A stretch of 43,840 nt of DNA from a virus. The notes under the pieces are model-generated. The model saw only the letters and a program-made list of their open reading frames with translations. It was not told where the DNA came from and searched no databases. Below, piece after piece: positions 9,877-17,059 of the stretch. Position numbers and translations under genes: made by a program. Every line of letters begins with the position of its first letter. Position 1 is the first letter of the stretch. Location of the stretch: IMG/VR virus record IMGVR_UViG_3300022074_000099, positions 1 through 43,840 of that record, one strand, 5' to 3'.

Positions 9877-10126
9877 ACATGTACTCTAATATTCCCACCG
9901 CAAGTATGGCAGCGGAGATAGCATTCAGCACGATGATTGACCTGTCGTGCCACATGAATCCTACCCATGCCCACAATCCCATTCCAATGATACCGAATAT
10001 CATATCCATGAGATGTGAGTAGTCCGCTGCTCGTATCACGATTGCTGCTAGTATAAAGAAGCTGGCAGTCCACTTGACGTACCACGTGACATCCTTATAT
10101 GGCGTTACCTTATTGACTGTCTTCAC
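9875..10126 (-). CDS. small three-helix membrane protein (DUF6552-like)
   Basis: 83 residues, starting with GTG. The opening MKTVNKVTPYKDVTWYVKW is followed by three hydrophobic segments (about 20-35, 40-58 and 62-82). The motif of a tryptophan-rich loop before RSIIVLNAISAAIL matches a small membrane family found in cyanophages and pelagiphages that I believe is DUF6552. Function unknown. It sits one base downstream of a transporter-like gene, so the two may work together in the inner membrane. Confidence 0.6.
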   Translation of the reverse strand: MKTVNKVTPYKDVTWYVKWTASFFILAAIVIRAADYSHLMDMIFGIIGMGLWAWVGFMWHDRSIIVLNAISAAILAVGILEYM

Positions 10127-10127
10127 G

Positions 10128-10601
10128 TCAGAACCTGCCTAGCCATCGTGCTATGTGCGATACAAACGGTAACAAAGTAGCTGCCATAAACAAGTTCACA
10201 CCTGTGTGCGCCATTGCAATACGCAACGTATCTCCTTTAGGCATACCGTCTGACACAAACAAACCTGCCAGCCAGATTGTTCCTGTTGTGCCTATGTTTG
10301 CTCCTAACACTGCGGCAATGGCTGCGGGTAAAGGCAAGGCACCAGAGGCAACCAGTGCAATGATGGCTGTAGTAGACAGGCTGGACGACTGCCACAGCAG
10401 TGTCATTATGATGCCACCTGCAAACATATACAAGGGGTTGCCCAAGAACCATGAAAGATGTTCTATGTTGCCCATAGATTTCATGCCACCAGAGAATGTC
10501 TTTAAGCCTATGTAGAATATAACTAAGCCTACTATGGCTGTTATCACAGGGTTTCCTAAGTCCATCTTACTGACTCTCTTCCATAGTTTCTTTCCCTTCA
10601 T
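10128..10601 (-). CDS. Na+/phosphate cotransporter-like membrane protein, half-size
   Basis: 157 residues from the ATG at 10601 (a GTG at 10604 is also possible; TGATG overlap with the mazG-like stop). The sequence QSSSLSTTAIIALVASGAL followed by GANIGTTGT is the signature of the Na/Pi cotransporter family (PF02690; NptA/YjbB/SLC34 type), where the QSSS motif forms the substrate site. Helices lie at about 14-35, 50-70, 77-100 and 118-150. Family members usually have two inverted copies of this repeat in 300 or more residues; only one copy is here, so it would need to dimerise or assist a host transporter. This is a plausible phosphate-acquisition auxiliary metabolic gene. Transport activity is inference. 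Confidence 0.7.
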   Translation of the reverse strand: MKGKKLWKRVSKMDLGNPVITAIVGLVIFYIGLKTFSGGMKSMGNIEHLSWFLGNPLYMFAGGIIMTLLWQSSSLSTTAIIALVASGALPLPAAIAAVLGANIGTTGTIWLAGLFVSDGMPKGDTLRIAMAHTGVNLFMAATLLPFVSHIARWLGRF

Positions 10602-10984
10602 CACCTGTTATCGCCTGACCCACTGATTTTCCCACGCTTGTGTCTGTCTGCGAGTTTTTCAAGGTTCTTCTCCATGATGTGTCCAAGATTCATCTCTAGT
10701 TCTTCAGCCAGTACAGCACAGTACCACAGCACGTCACCAATCTCGTATCCAATTTCAATACGCTTGGCAAGGTACTCGTTTTTAGTTGCACCATCGCGAA
10801 TGAACTTCTTTACTTTGTTTGCAATCTCACCTGCCTCACCGGTTAGGCCAAGAGTAAGATACTCTGTGGCCCGGTTCTTTGGGAAGATTGCTGTCTCACA
10901 TGCTTTCTCTTGATACAGAGATGCCGTAATGCTACTCAATTGTCTCTCCTTCATCCACTGTTTAGCCTCTAGTTCCAAGTCCAT
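10601..10984 (-). CDS. mazG: MazG-like nucleotide pyrophosphohydrolase
   Basis: 127 residues. The metal-binding pattern of the all-alpha NTP pyrophosphatase fold is visible: GEAGEIANKVKK at about residues 50-61 and EIGDVLWY at about 83-90 (ExxE ... ExxD). MazG-type enzymes hydrolyse (d)NTPs, or ppGpp-like nucleotides in some reports, to monophosphates. In marine phages they are thought to tune the host nucleotide or stringent state. The start at 10984 has GGAG 7 bases upstream. It overlaps the Rmf-like gene by 23 bases and couples into the transporter gene. Confidence 0.8.
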   Translation of the reverse strand: MDLELEAKQWMKERQLSSITASLYQEKACETAIFPKNRATEYLTLGLTGEAGEIANKVKKFIRDGATKNEYLAKRIEIGYEIGDVLWYCAVLAEELEMNLGHIMEKNLEKLADRHKRGKISGSGDNR

Positions 10985-11174
10985 TTAGTTTCTCCAAGTT
11001 CTTAAAGTACGCAGCCTCCCATCCACGTTGCCACTCCCGATAAGGAGTGGTATTTTTCTTCATGGGGTTTGCTACCTGACGATAGCGAGTGCCAAAACGA
11101 GGGCTACGAAACTCTTCTGCTCTGCCAAAAGCTTTGAAGCCAGCAGCAAAGTTATCAGCTAGGCTCTTGTTCAT
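10962..11174 (-). CDS. small Rmf/CrpP-like protein
   Basis: 70 residues, basic. The pattern G-F-K-A-F-G ... NPM ... PYREWQRGWEAAYF (residues about 12-57) matches the ribosome modulation factor / CrpP-like layout of a glycine-rich helix, an NP turn and a W..GW..A helix. Rmf dimerises and silences ribosomes in starved bacteria; phage versions are common but mostly untested. A clear AAGGAG precedes the ATG. The assignment rests on a short motif and could be wrong. Confidence 0.5.
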   Translation of the reverse strand: MNKSLADNFAAGFKAFGRAEEFRSPRFGTRYRQVANPMKKNTTPYREWQRGWEAAYFKNLEKLNGLGTRG

Positions 11175-11589
11175 TTGCTTTCTCCTTGAAGGCTTTGATT
11201 ACATCGGAAGAGAACAGCTTCTGTAGGTTTAGCAGGTACAGGCGAGACGCTTTGTTGTCACCACCCGACACACTCTTCTTGTAATCTAAGTTGTCGATGA
11301 TGCGCTTGAGTGAGTTCGTGTCGAATACCAGTGTGGCAAACACTTCATCACCAATACACAGGTTGTGGAACCAGTAGTCAGACTCCGTAGCTGCGATGCC
11401 GCTGGGCTTGCCGTAGGACTCGTACTCAATGGCAATGTTGCCTGTACGCATCCACATATCACGCTCTGACTTGACTTCAATCTTCTTGTCTTGAAGCATG
11501 TCAGCTACCATCTGCTCACGTACCTTTCCATACGATAGGTCAATGTCGAACTTCTTGCGGTCTTTAGTTGCCGGTTCCATGTTCTGCAT
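11155..11589 (-). CDS. PD-(D/E)XK-like putative nuclease
   Basis: 144 residues. The core FDIDLSYGKVREQ ... KIEVKSERD ... NIAIEYESYGKPSGI has the order expected of a PD-(D/E)XK nuclease: an acidic residue, then E-V-K on a strand, then a further strand and helix. Conserved W/H residues follow (ESDYWFHN). It may act in DNA repair, recombination or host DNA breakdown. AGGAG stands 6 bases before the ATG. The substrate cannot be told from sequence, and the catalytic call is a motif-level inference. Confidence 0.5.
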   Translation of the reverse strand: MQNMEPATKDRKKFDIDLSYGKVREQMVADMLQDKKIEVKSERDMWMRTGNIAIEYESYGKPSGIAATESDYWFHNLCIGDEVFATLVFDTNSLKRIIDNLDYKKSVSGGDNKASRLYLLNLQKLFSSDVIKAFKEKANEQEPS

Positions 11590-11590
11590 C

Positions 11591-11797
11591 TTACTCTCCT
11601 TCAGGCCAGTTATTGAGAATTGCTAGTCGGTCTTCGTGGACAGCCATCTTGTCCATCTCTCCTTGAATGGCTTCCATGATATCAGAATGCTCACCGATAC
11701 CTGCAGGGTTCTTGAAGTATGCCTCAATATTCATCATGTGTAAATGAACATTTGCTTGGGCATGGTTCTTCAAGACATTAATCATCTTTTCCTTCAT
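11591..11797 (-). CDS. conserved small phage protein
   Basis: 68 residues, helical and His/Met-rich (VLKNHAQANVHLHMMNIEAYFKNP, about residues 9-31), with GIGEHSDIMEAIQGEMDKM after it. I recall similar small proteins in pelagic phages, all of unknown function. A strong AAGGAG precedes the ATG. It lies one base from the nuclease-like gene in the same operon. Confidence 0.65.
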   Translation of the reverse strand: MKEKMINVLKNHAQANVHLHMMNIEAYFKNPAGIGEHSDIMEAIQGEMDKMAVHEDRLAILNNWPEGE

Positions 11798-11933
11798 TCT
11801 CTTTCTCCTTTTCTCTCATCTTCATCCACTCTTCGTACTGCGGGTGATGGCGGGGAGGATTATATTGCACCCATCCCTCACCACGTTTCCATGCTAAACT
11901 ACTCTGCTTCTTTTGTCGAGTCTTTTTTTCCAT
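11778..11933 (-). CDS. small basic hypothetical protein
   Basis: 51 residues from the ATG at 11933, very rich in Lys, Glu and Trp (LAWKRGEGWVQYNPPRHHPQ, then YEEWMKMREKEKENEGKDD). It overlaps the next gene by 20 bases. A longer frame to 11966 lacks a good ribosome site. No family recognised. Confidence 0.5.
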   Translation of the reverse strand: MEKKTRQKKQSSLAWKRGEGWVQYNPPRHHPQYEEWMKMREKEKENEGKDD

Positions 11934-12009
11934 GTAGATACCTTGGCGGCTCCTTGAAGTTAACAAATCTGCTGAGTAATCTAGCTAGTATTTCAGCTAT
12001 CTTATCCAT
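11899..12009 (-). CDS. possible 36-residue protein after nrdJ
   Basis: The ATG at 12009 overlaps the nrdJ stop (TAATG). The frame reads MDKIAEILARLLSRFVNF followed by a charged tail and stops at 11899. The first 18 residues form an amphipathic helix. It overlaps the following gene by 35 bases and has no visible Shine-Dalgarno, so coupled re-initiation would be needed. It is listed because it fills the only gap between coupled genes; it could be chance. Confidence 0.35.
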   Translation of the reverse strand: MDKIAEILARLLSRFVNFKEPPRYLHGKKDSTKEAE

Positions 12010-13949
12010 TATGCTGCCGCAATGTCAACTATTTCGCAAACACCTGCCGTACAGGCCAACTCTCGTCCGCCTGATGTAGTGTCTTCCTTCTCGTACTCAC
12101 GAAGCAAGTCCCAATTTACTTTCTTGGGCATCTGTTCCAGCATTGCTCCATACTCTTCAACGGTGCAGTCCTGATACGGTGCTTGCTTATAGGTATGCTC
12201 ACTGAATGGCAGGAAGCTGATGCCTGACACTTCATCGAAGTGGTCATACACCCAAGAGCCTACCTCCATCCACTCGTCTTCTTTCACAGAGATGGTGACG
12301 GACGGCTTGTGTTCACACCAGTGACGCTGGTACATAAGCCACAGTTCAAGCTGTTCAATGGCCGACATATCAAACCGGGTGACTGCACCATGTGGTGACT
12401 TCATTGGGAAGCTGAACACTGTAGTGCTATCTGGCTTCATCACATCCGGCTCTGCAGGGATACCTTCAGAGACAAGGAACTGCGTGATAGGGTCTTTGTT
12501 GTCGCCACGTACCGTGCGAATGTAGTATGGGTTGTGACGAGCATGGATGCCAGAGGCACTGTCTACAAGCTGTGAGACTGTGCCTGACGGCTTCACACAG
12601 GTGATGGCTGCTGACTGTGGGACACCAAGCTGTTCCGCCATAGCGGCGTTAGTAACAATAGCTTGCTCCTTCAGTGCGTTCAGCGTAGCACCAATGTTCA
12701 TGCCAAGGTGGGCTGATTTACCAGACATCATGGCGTTGTCCATAATACCTGTCAGTGATACACCCAGCAGCCGTTCCTCTTCTGTGTTCTTCTTCCACAC
12801 ATTGCGCAGATACTTGAAGTTAGTCAATGTGGATTGGAACGTGCCAAGGATGGTAGCCAAACGAACTTTTTCAGTTAGTGTCTGTTGTGTGTCAGACGAC
12901 CGGACAACAACCTCAGACAGATTACAGAACTGATATGGACGCAAGATGATTTCACTACATGGGTTGCATCCAAAGTCTTGTTCTGCATCGCGGCGTCCGT
13001 TGAGTGACGCTTGCTTCTGCGCTGCCTGACGGTTGAAGATACCACGCTCACCAGACTTGCTCTCGTACAGGGACACCCACTCACGCATGAATGTACCCAT
13101 CTCTGGCTTACCTTTGTAGGCAACGCTGTTGTTCGCAAGCGCACGTTGCCCCTCGTTTTCCCACCATTGACCTGACTTGGCATGACGCATCTGGTCATCG
13201 TTCAGGTTGGACAGGCTGATAAGTGCGCTGCGGCGTACACCGCCGACAACAACCACCTCACCAATCTTGCACATCAGGTCGTGGCATTCGATAGGAAACA
13301 GCCTACGGCCTGACGCTTTCTTGAACATCTCCACAGTAAACTGGAAGAGTTCCTCCAGTGGGGCTGGGCCACTCGCACGACCACCGAAAGTCTTGAGACG
13401 TGCGCCAGCAGGACGAACCTCTGACGTGTCCCATTGTGGTACTTGCCCTGCGTACAGTAGCGAGATGAGTTCCCGCAGGGATTTGGCCCAGCCCGGACGT
13501 GAGTCGCCAACCTTGATGACAGTATCTGTGTCATGCATGTCTTCGTTGACGACAGGCAGCTTCTCTGTGTGGTGACGCTCGACAGAGAAGCCTACACCAG
13601 TGCCGCACATGAGGATATACATTGTCTCGTCAAAGGCACGAGGACTATCCACAGGAACGTAGGAGCAGTTGTAACCACCCACATGGCAACGGTCCAATGC
13701 GGGTCCAGCGGTCATCAATGCTCTCATGCTTGGCATGATGTCTTGGTTAAGCACAGCAACCTCAAGTTCACCGCGCAGGTCATCCGGCATGGTGTAGTTA
13801 TGCTTCTCCTCAAGGTGCTTGCTCATGTAATCAAAGTATCGCTCGACTGTTTCCATCCAAGTCTCACGACGCTGTTCATCTTCCTTCCACCGGGCGTACC
13901 GGGAAAGTGCGATAAAGTTCTGGTAGTCTGTAGGTAGATAATTGTTCAT
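12009..13949 (-). CDS. nrdJ: adenosylcobalamin-dependent (class II) ribonucleotide reductase
   Basis: 646 residues, the size of the monomeric ribonucleoside-triphosphate reductase. Visible landmarks: C95 in YNCSYVPVDS (first active-site cysteine region), MCGTGVGFSVE at about 114-124, NPCSEI at 329-334 (radical-site Cys331 with Glu333), FCNLSEV at 341-347, KPSGTVSQLVDSASG, and a C-terminal redox pair in CTAGVCE. It makes deoxynucleotides from host ribonucleotides without oxygen, using B12. It heads a run of nucleotide and DNA-processing genes. An AACGGAG site precedes the ATG. Dependence on host-supplied cobalamin is expected. Confidence 0.92.
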   Translation of the reverse strand: MNNYLPTDYQNFIALSRYARWKEDEQRRETWMETVERYFDYMSKHLEEKHNYTMPDDLRGELEVAVLNQDIMPSMRALMTAGPALDRCHVGGYNCSYVPVDSPRAFDETMYILMCGTGVGFSVERHHTEKLPVVNEDMHDTDTVIKVGDSRPGWAKSLRELISLLYAGQVPQWDTSEVRPAGARLKTFGGRASGPAPLEELFQFTVEMFKKASGRRLFPIECHDLMCKIGEVVVVGGVRRSALISLSNLNDDQMRHAKSGQWWENEGQRALANNSVAYKGKPEMGTFMREWVSLYESKSGERGIFNRQAAQKQASLNGRRDAEQDFGCNPCSEIILRPYQFCNLSEVVVRSSDTQQTLTEKVRLATILGTFQSTLTNFKYLRNVWKKNTEEERLLGVSLTGIMDNAMMSGKSAHLGMNIGATLNALKEQAIVTNAAMAEQLGVPQSAAITCVKPSGTVSQLVDSASGIHARHNPYYIRTVRGDNKDPITQFLVSEGIPAEPDVMKPDSTTVFSFPMKSPHGAVTRFDMSAIEQLELWLMYQRHWCEHKPSVTISVKEDEWMEVGSWVYDHFDEVSGISFLPFSEHTYKQAPYQDCTVEEYGAMLEQMPKKVNWDLLREYEKEDTTSGGRELACTAGVCEIVDIAAA

Positions 13950-13953
13950 TGCG

Positions 13954-14112
13954 TCACTCCGTTAGCGTCTTAATATGTCGTATGTCGGCACCGTCTACAT
14001 CGTAGAAGTATTCGCGGATACCATCCTCAATCTCCGTGCCGACATCCTCGTCGGCAGGGATTGGGTATTCATCTGGGTCGATATCTATCGTGATGAAGAC
14101 TTTAACTTTCAT
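13954..14112 (-). CDS. small acidic conserved phage protein
   Basis: 52 residues from the ATG at 14112 (MKVKVFITIDIDPDEYPIPA...). A beta-strand is followed by an acidic stretch and a second strand (ADIRHIKTLTE), suggesting a small alpha/beta fold. A longer frame from 14136 lacks a ribosome site. It overlaps the DUF3310 gene by 11 bases. Function unknown. Confidence 0.55.
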   Translation of the reverse strand: MKVKVFITIDIDPDEYPIPADEDVGTEIEDGIREYFYDVDGADIRHIKTLTE

Positions 14113-14401
14113 CGTAGCATCCCTCGACCTCCTCAATCAGCTTGGCTAGATACCACTGCGCTTTCTTGAGGTCTTCTGTACCATTCTTGTAGCGATAACG
14201 CCACAGGTACTTCATAATGTTGCCCTGAAGGTAATGCTCATACCCATCACCAGTAGCAGCGGCAATGGCATCAATACATTCAATGCCTGTCTTGTTATAG
14301 TGCGGGGGACTGTTGACCATATCAACATTCCCATATGCTTCTTTACCAGCCTGCTCTAGTTCAGCAGCTTTCTTCCTCATAAACACTTCGTGTCGCATCA
14401 T
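14102..14401 (-). CDS. DUF3310 (SaV-like) protein
   Basis: 99 residues. The core VNSPPHYNKTGIECIDAI, later GNIMKYLWRYRYKNG and KKAQWYLAKLIEEV, is the diagnostic DUF3310 pattern found in many phage replication regions and often labelled nucleotide kinase without proof. GGGAG precedes the ATG at 14401; a second ATG at 14398 follows. It overlaps the upstream gene's stop. Context suggests nucleotide metabolism. Confidence 0.8.
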   Translation of the reverse strand: MMRHEVFMRKKAAELEQAGKEAYGNVDMVNSPPHYNKTGIECIDAIAAATGDGYEHYLQGNIMKYLWRYRYKNGTEDLKKAQWYLAKLIEEVEGCYDES

Positions 14402-14751
14402 GCACTCCCTTTCGTCTTGCTAGAGAAGTCTAGTCGTATCACGTTACCATCCTCTTGGGTGATAGTGATTTGCTCATCGTCTTCTTCTAACACATCCTCT
14501 GGTTCGTTGTCAACAACTTCCATCACATATGTGTGTACCATGTTGCGTATTGCTTCGTCATGCTCCATGATAGGTACGGTGGAACACATCATCTTACAGA
14601 AGTGCATGAGTTGTCCGTAGCTTTCGTCATTCAGTGTGTTGTCGGGAGAGGAGATAATTGAGATATCAATCTCACCTGTCCACTCTTCGCCTCTTGTAAA
14701 TGGTCTTACACGGATGACGAAATCGTCGCCGTCGATTGAATCATGTGACAT
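14398..14751 (-). CDS. acidic hypothetical protein
   Basis: 117 residues, acidic, with a beta-rich N-terminus (DDFVIRVRPFTRGEEWTGE, IDISIISSP), a helical middle (ESYGQLMHFCKMMCST) and an acidic C-terminal stretch (EPEDVLEEDDEQ). GAGGAG stands 8 bases from the ATG. It is found between endonuclease and DUF3310 genes. No family recognised; a DNA-mimic or assembly role cannot be excluded. Confidence 0.6.
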   Translation of the reverse strand: MSHDSIDGDDFVIRVRPFTRGEEWTGEIDISIISSPDNTLNDESYGQLMHFCKMMCSTVPIMEHDEAIRNMVHTYVMEVVDNEPEDVLEEDDEQITITQEDGNVIRLDFSSKTKGSA

Positions 14752-14753
14752 AG

Positions 14754-15209
14754 TTATCTCCTCTTCACTTTGGTTCCACTAAACTTGATGAACTTGGGGT
14801 GTTTGTTCTTGCCCTTCTCTTTCAGCCAATCCTCTGGTATGATGCGGTCATAGTATCTGAACTGATACTTGATGCACCACTCAGCGTAGGTAGACTTGGC
14901 ACCCTTACGTAGCTTTCGTCTGCTGTTCTCAAACACAAACCGTATATCTAACTTAGGATGCTGCCTCTTGATTGCAAGATGCTTGCGCCTGTCAGCGGCA
15001 GTGAACATGCCCTTCGTCTCAATGATGATGCCGTTGTGCAGCACGAAGTCTGGAGTATAGGTGCGGTAGGCAAGGTCTTCCCATTCAATCTTGTACTGTT
15101 CATACTCATACTTGACTTTCAGTTCGTCAAGATAAAGGGATACCTTGTGTTCCAGACCACTCCTATATCCATACTTCCGTGCTGCACGGAATTGCTTTGC
15201 GTTAGGCAT
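14754..15209 (-). CDS. T7 endonuclease I-like Holliday-junction resolvase
   Basis: 151 residues, the same length class as T7 gp3. The active-site pattern is present at nearly identical positions: E20 (SGLEHK), D54 (TPDF), E64 and K66 (IIETKG); T7 uses E20, D55, E65 and K67. A basic C-terminal part contacts DNA in the family. It resolves branched DNA before packaging and helps degrade host DNA. The start overlaps the exonuclease stop. Confident assignment from motif order and length. Confidence 0.9.
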   Translation of the reverse strand: MPNAKQFRAARKYGYRSGLEHKVSLYLDELKVKYEYEQYKIEWEDLAYRTYTPDFVLHNGIIIETKGMFTAADRRKHLAIKRQHPKLDIRFVFENSRRKLRKGAKSTYAEWCIKYQFRYYDRIIPEDWLKEKGKNKHPKFIKFSGTKVKRR

Positions 15210-16102
15210 TACATAGCCCTGCCTTCAAAGAAGTCCTTGTCTGTCTTATACTCATCTGCAAGAGAGACATACGCCACCGTTTTTGGCTGCTTCGCCTGTG
15301 ACGCCACAGCAGGACGTTCCTGCAGTCCCGGCCAGCAAGAGAACTTGTACCGGCAGAAACCACACTCAGTGCCAAGTATAGTATTACCTGTAGGCTTACC
15401 ACGGAATGTCTCAGGCACTGCCTCAAAGCAACGCTCAAACCTGTTCTCTTCCATAGTATCGGCTGTGTCTTTAATCTTACCAACTTCTGCATCAACGTCA
15501 ATGCCTGTAGCCGGTACATATTTGAAGTCGCCGTTTGCCTTGTTGACTACCCACCATCCACCAGCACGTTTGCCTGATGCTTTGGCGTAACCAGCAAGCT
15601 GTGCTACATACCCGAAAGCATCACCCTGTCTAAGAGTGTCAAAGGATTCAAACTTGTTAGTGTACGACCAATTAGATGCTGACTTAATATCATCAACAGC
15701 ACCGTCAATAACAATATCGTAGGTGCCAGTGATGGATGTATCGTCATCAAGCTGCAGAGTAACCTTTTTATCGTCTTCATACTGTACTCCTGCTTCTTTG
15801 AGAAGACCCTTGAAGACTGCCTCTACGATATCTCCAAGCATCATGTTCATTACGAATGTTGTTGGAAAGGGTAACGCTTTCTCCGGTTCGTTCTTTTCAA
15901 ACCAAAGCTGACAAGTTGGTCTACCCACGTTTGACATACGCAGACCAAACTTATCTCGCTTGTTACCCCCACCAAACTGGCGCGCAAGAGCACCCATGAC
16001 ATCAAGACCTACTTGCTTAATGGTATCCTCACTCATCGTGGACTTACCACTAGCAGCATTCTCCATGTATTGATGCAACGCCAGTTCAGCAGGGTGATTC
16101 AT
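15209..16102 (-). CDS. Cas4/RecB-like exonuclease with probable Fe-S cluster
   Basis: 297 residues. PD-(D/E)XK core: D129 and D133 (TYDIVID), D138-I-K140, and the RecB-type motif Q168xxxY172 (AQLAGYA). Four cysteines in Cas4/AddB arrangement, C64 near the N-terminus and C247, C250, C256 near the C-terminus, would bind a 4Fe-4S cluster. A role in recombination-dependent replication or host DNA degradation fits its place between the SSB-like and endonuclease I genes. GAGG precedes the ATG at 16102. Confidence 0.85.
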   Translation of the reverse strand: MNHPAELALHQYMENAASGKSTMSEDTIKQVGLDVMGALARQFGGGNKRDKFGLRMSNVGRPTCQLWFEKNEPEKALPFPTTFVMNMMLGDIVEAVFKGLLKEAGVQYEDDKKVTLQLDDDTSITGTYDIVIDGAVDDIKSASNWSYTNKFESFDTLRQGDAFGYVAQLAGYAKASGKRAGGWWVVNKANGDFKYVPATGIDVDAEVGKIKDTADTMEENRFERCFEAVPETFRGKPTGNTILGTECGFCRYKFSCWPGLQERPAVASQAKQPKTVAYVSLADEYKTDKDFFEGRAM

Positions 16103-16995
16103 TACGCTACCTCTTCTACTTCGATATCAACGATACCGTCTACAATAGCCTCATCATCTTCGTCGTCGTGCGAGTTAGCTTTCTCTGCCCATGCATTGAT
16201 GATGTACTCGTTGTAGTTGTTAACCCACTGCATGAAGTCACCAAACATGCCCTGTTCCTTATCGGTCAGTTCAAGTGTTTTGGTAACATCCAGAGATACC
16301 ACAGGCAGATAGAACACTGCACCAGTAGGAATCTTACGCTCCTCTGTGTTCGCAGTAATCTGGTGCTGCACGGGCAGTCGCTTCATCTTGGCAAGCTGGG
16401 TAAATGCACCGCCTACATTCTTGAAGGCGTCACGATTATCGACTTCCCAGATAAAGGCGGTCTCGTCTACTTCCACAGGATTGCCAGAAGCATCAGTTGC
16501 TTTGACCAGTTCAACGGTACCAAGCACCACGCGAACACGCTTAATCTGCTTGATTAGTTCCTGCGTCTTCTCAGGCAGGGACTTGAAGTCTTGGATATAG
16601 CCAGCAGGCTTGCCACAGTTGAAGCCGCCGTCATTATCTTTCAGGTCAACATTCAGGTTGTCCGCCATGACAGTCTTCACATAGCGGTTAGGGCTGTCGC
16701 CCATGCCACGGACAAAACGCTTGTACATGAAGCGTTGCAGGTACGGGCGAATCTTCACCGACTCTGCGTAGTAGGTTGGGCCATCTGGTACTTCCAGACG
16801 ATAGGTGCCACCAGCTACCACCTCCATGTTTACGTTCTTGCCGTTCACCTCTGCCTCACCCATGACAGGTGAGTGATTGATGCGTAGACGAGCAAGGGTG
16901 CTGGCTTGCTTACGCTCACCGGCAGTCTCGTTTGCGATGCCCATAGCTTTCGCCATAGCGGCATAGTTGTTAGTGTCAATAGTTGTCAGTTCCAT
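16102..16995 (-). CDS. probable single-stranded DNA-binding protein
   Basis: 297 residues. There is no recognised OB signature by eye, but the protein has a beta-rich body and a strongly acidic C-terminal tail (NSHDDEDDEAIVDGIVDIEV), the hallmark of SSB and T7 gp2.5-type proteins that recruit partners through the tail. It has its own promoter (17031-17059) and a strong AAGGAG, indicating high expression, as expected for an SSB. It lies beside DNA polymerase and exonuclease. The assignment is contextual. Confidence 0.55.
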   Translation of the reverse strand: MELTTIDTNNYAAMAKAMGIANETAGERKQASTLARLRINHSPVMGEAEVNGKNVNMEVVAGGTYRLEVPDGPTYYAESVKIRPYLQRFMYKRFVRGMGDSPNRYVKTVMADNLNVDLKDNDGGFNCGKPAGYIQDFKSLPEKTQELIKQIKRVRVVLGTVELVKATDASGNPVEVDETAFIWEVDNRDAFKNVGGAFTQLAKMKRLPVQHQITANTEERKIPTGAVFYLPVVSLDVTKTLELTDKEQGMFGDFMQWVNNYNEYIINAWAEKANSHDDEDDEAIVDGIVDIEVEEVA

Positions 16996-17030
16996 GTGTT
17001 TATACTCCTTCTTTGAGTTGGAAAGCCCTA

Positions 17031-17059
17031 GTTATATCACGACACATCCTTTGTGTCAA
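17031..17059 (-). promoter_or_regulatory. sigma-70 extended -10 promoter for the SSB-like operon
   Basis: On the minus strand: TTGACA (17059-17054), 17-base spacer, TATAAC (17036-17031), with TG one base before the -10. It lies over the last codons of the DNA polymerase gene and fires toward the gene starting at 16995. The spacer contains a small inverted repeat (GACAC ... GTGTC). Confidence 0.75.

Noticed and set aside
14958-15590. 210-codon plus-strand open frame
   Set aside because: It is antisense to endonuclease I and the Cas4-like exonuclease, both strongly supported by active-site motifs.
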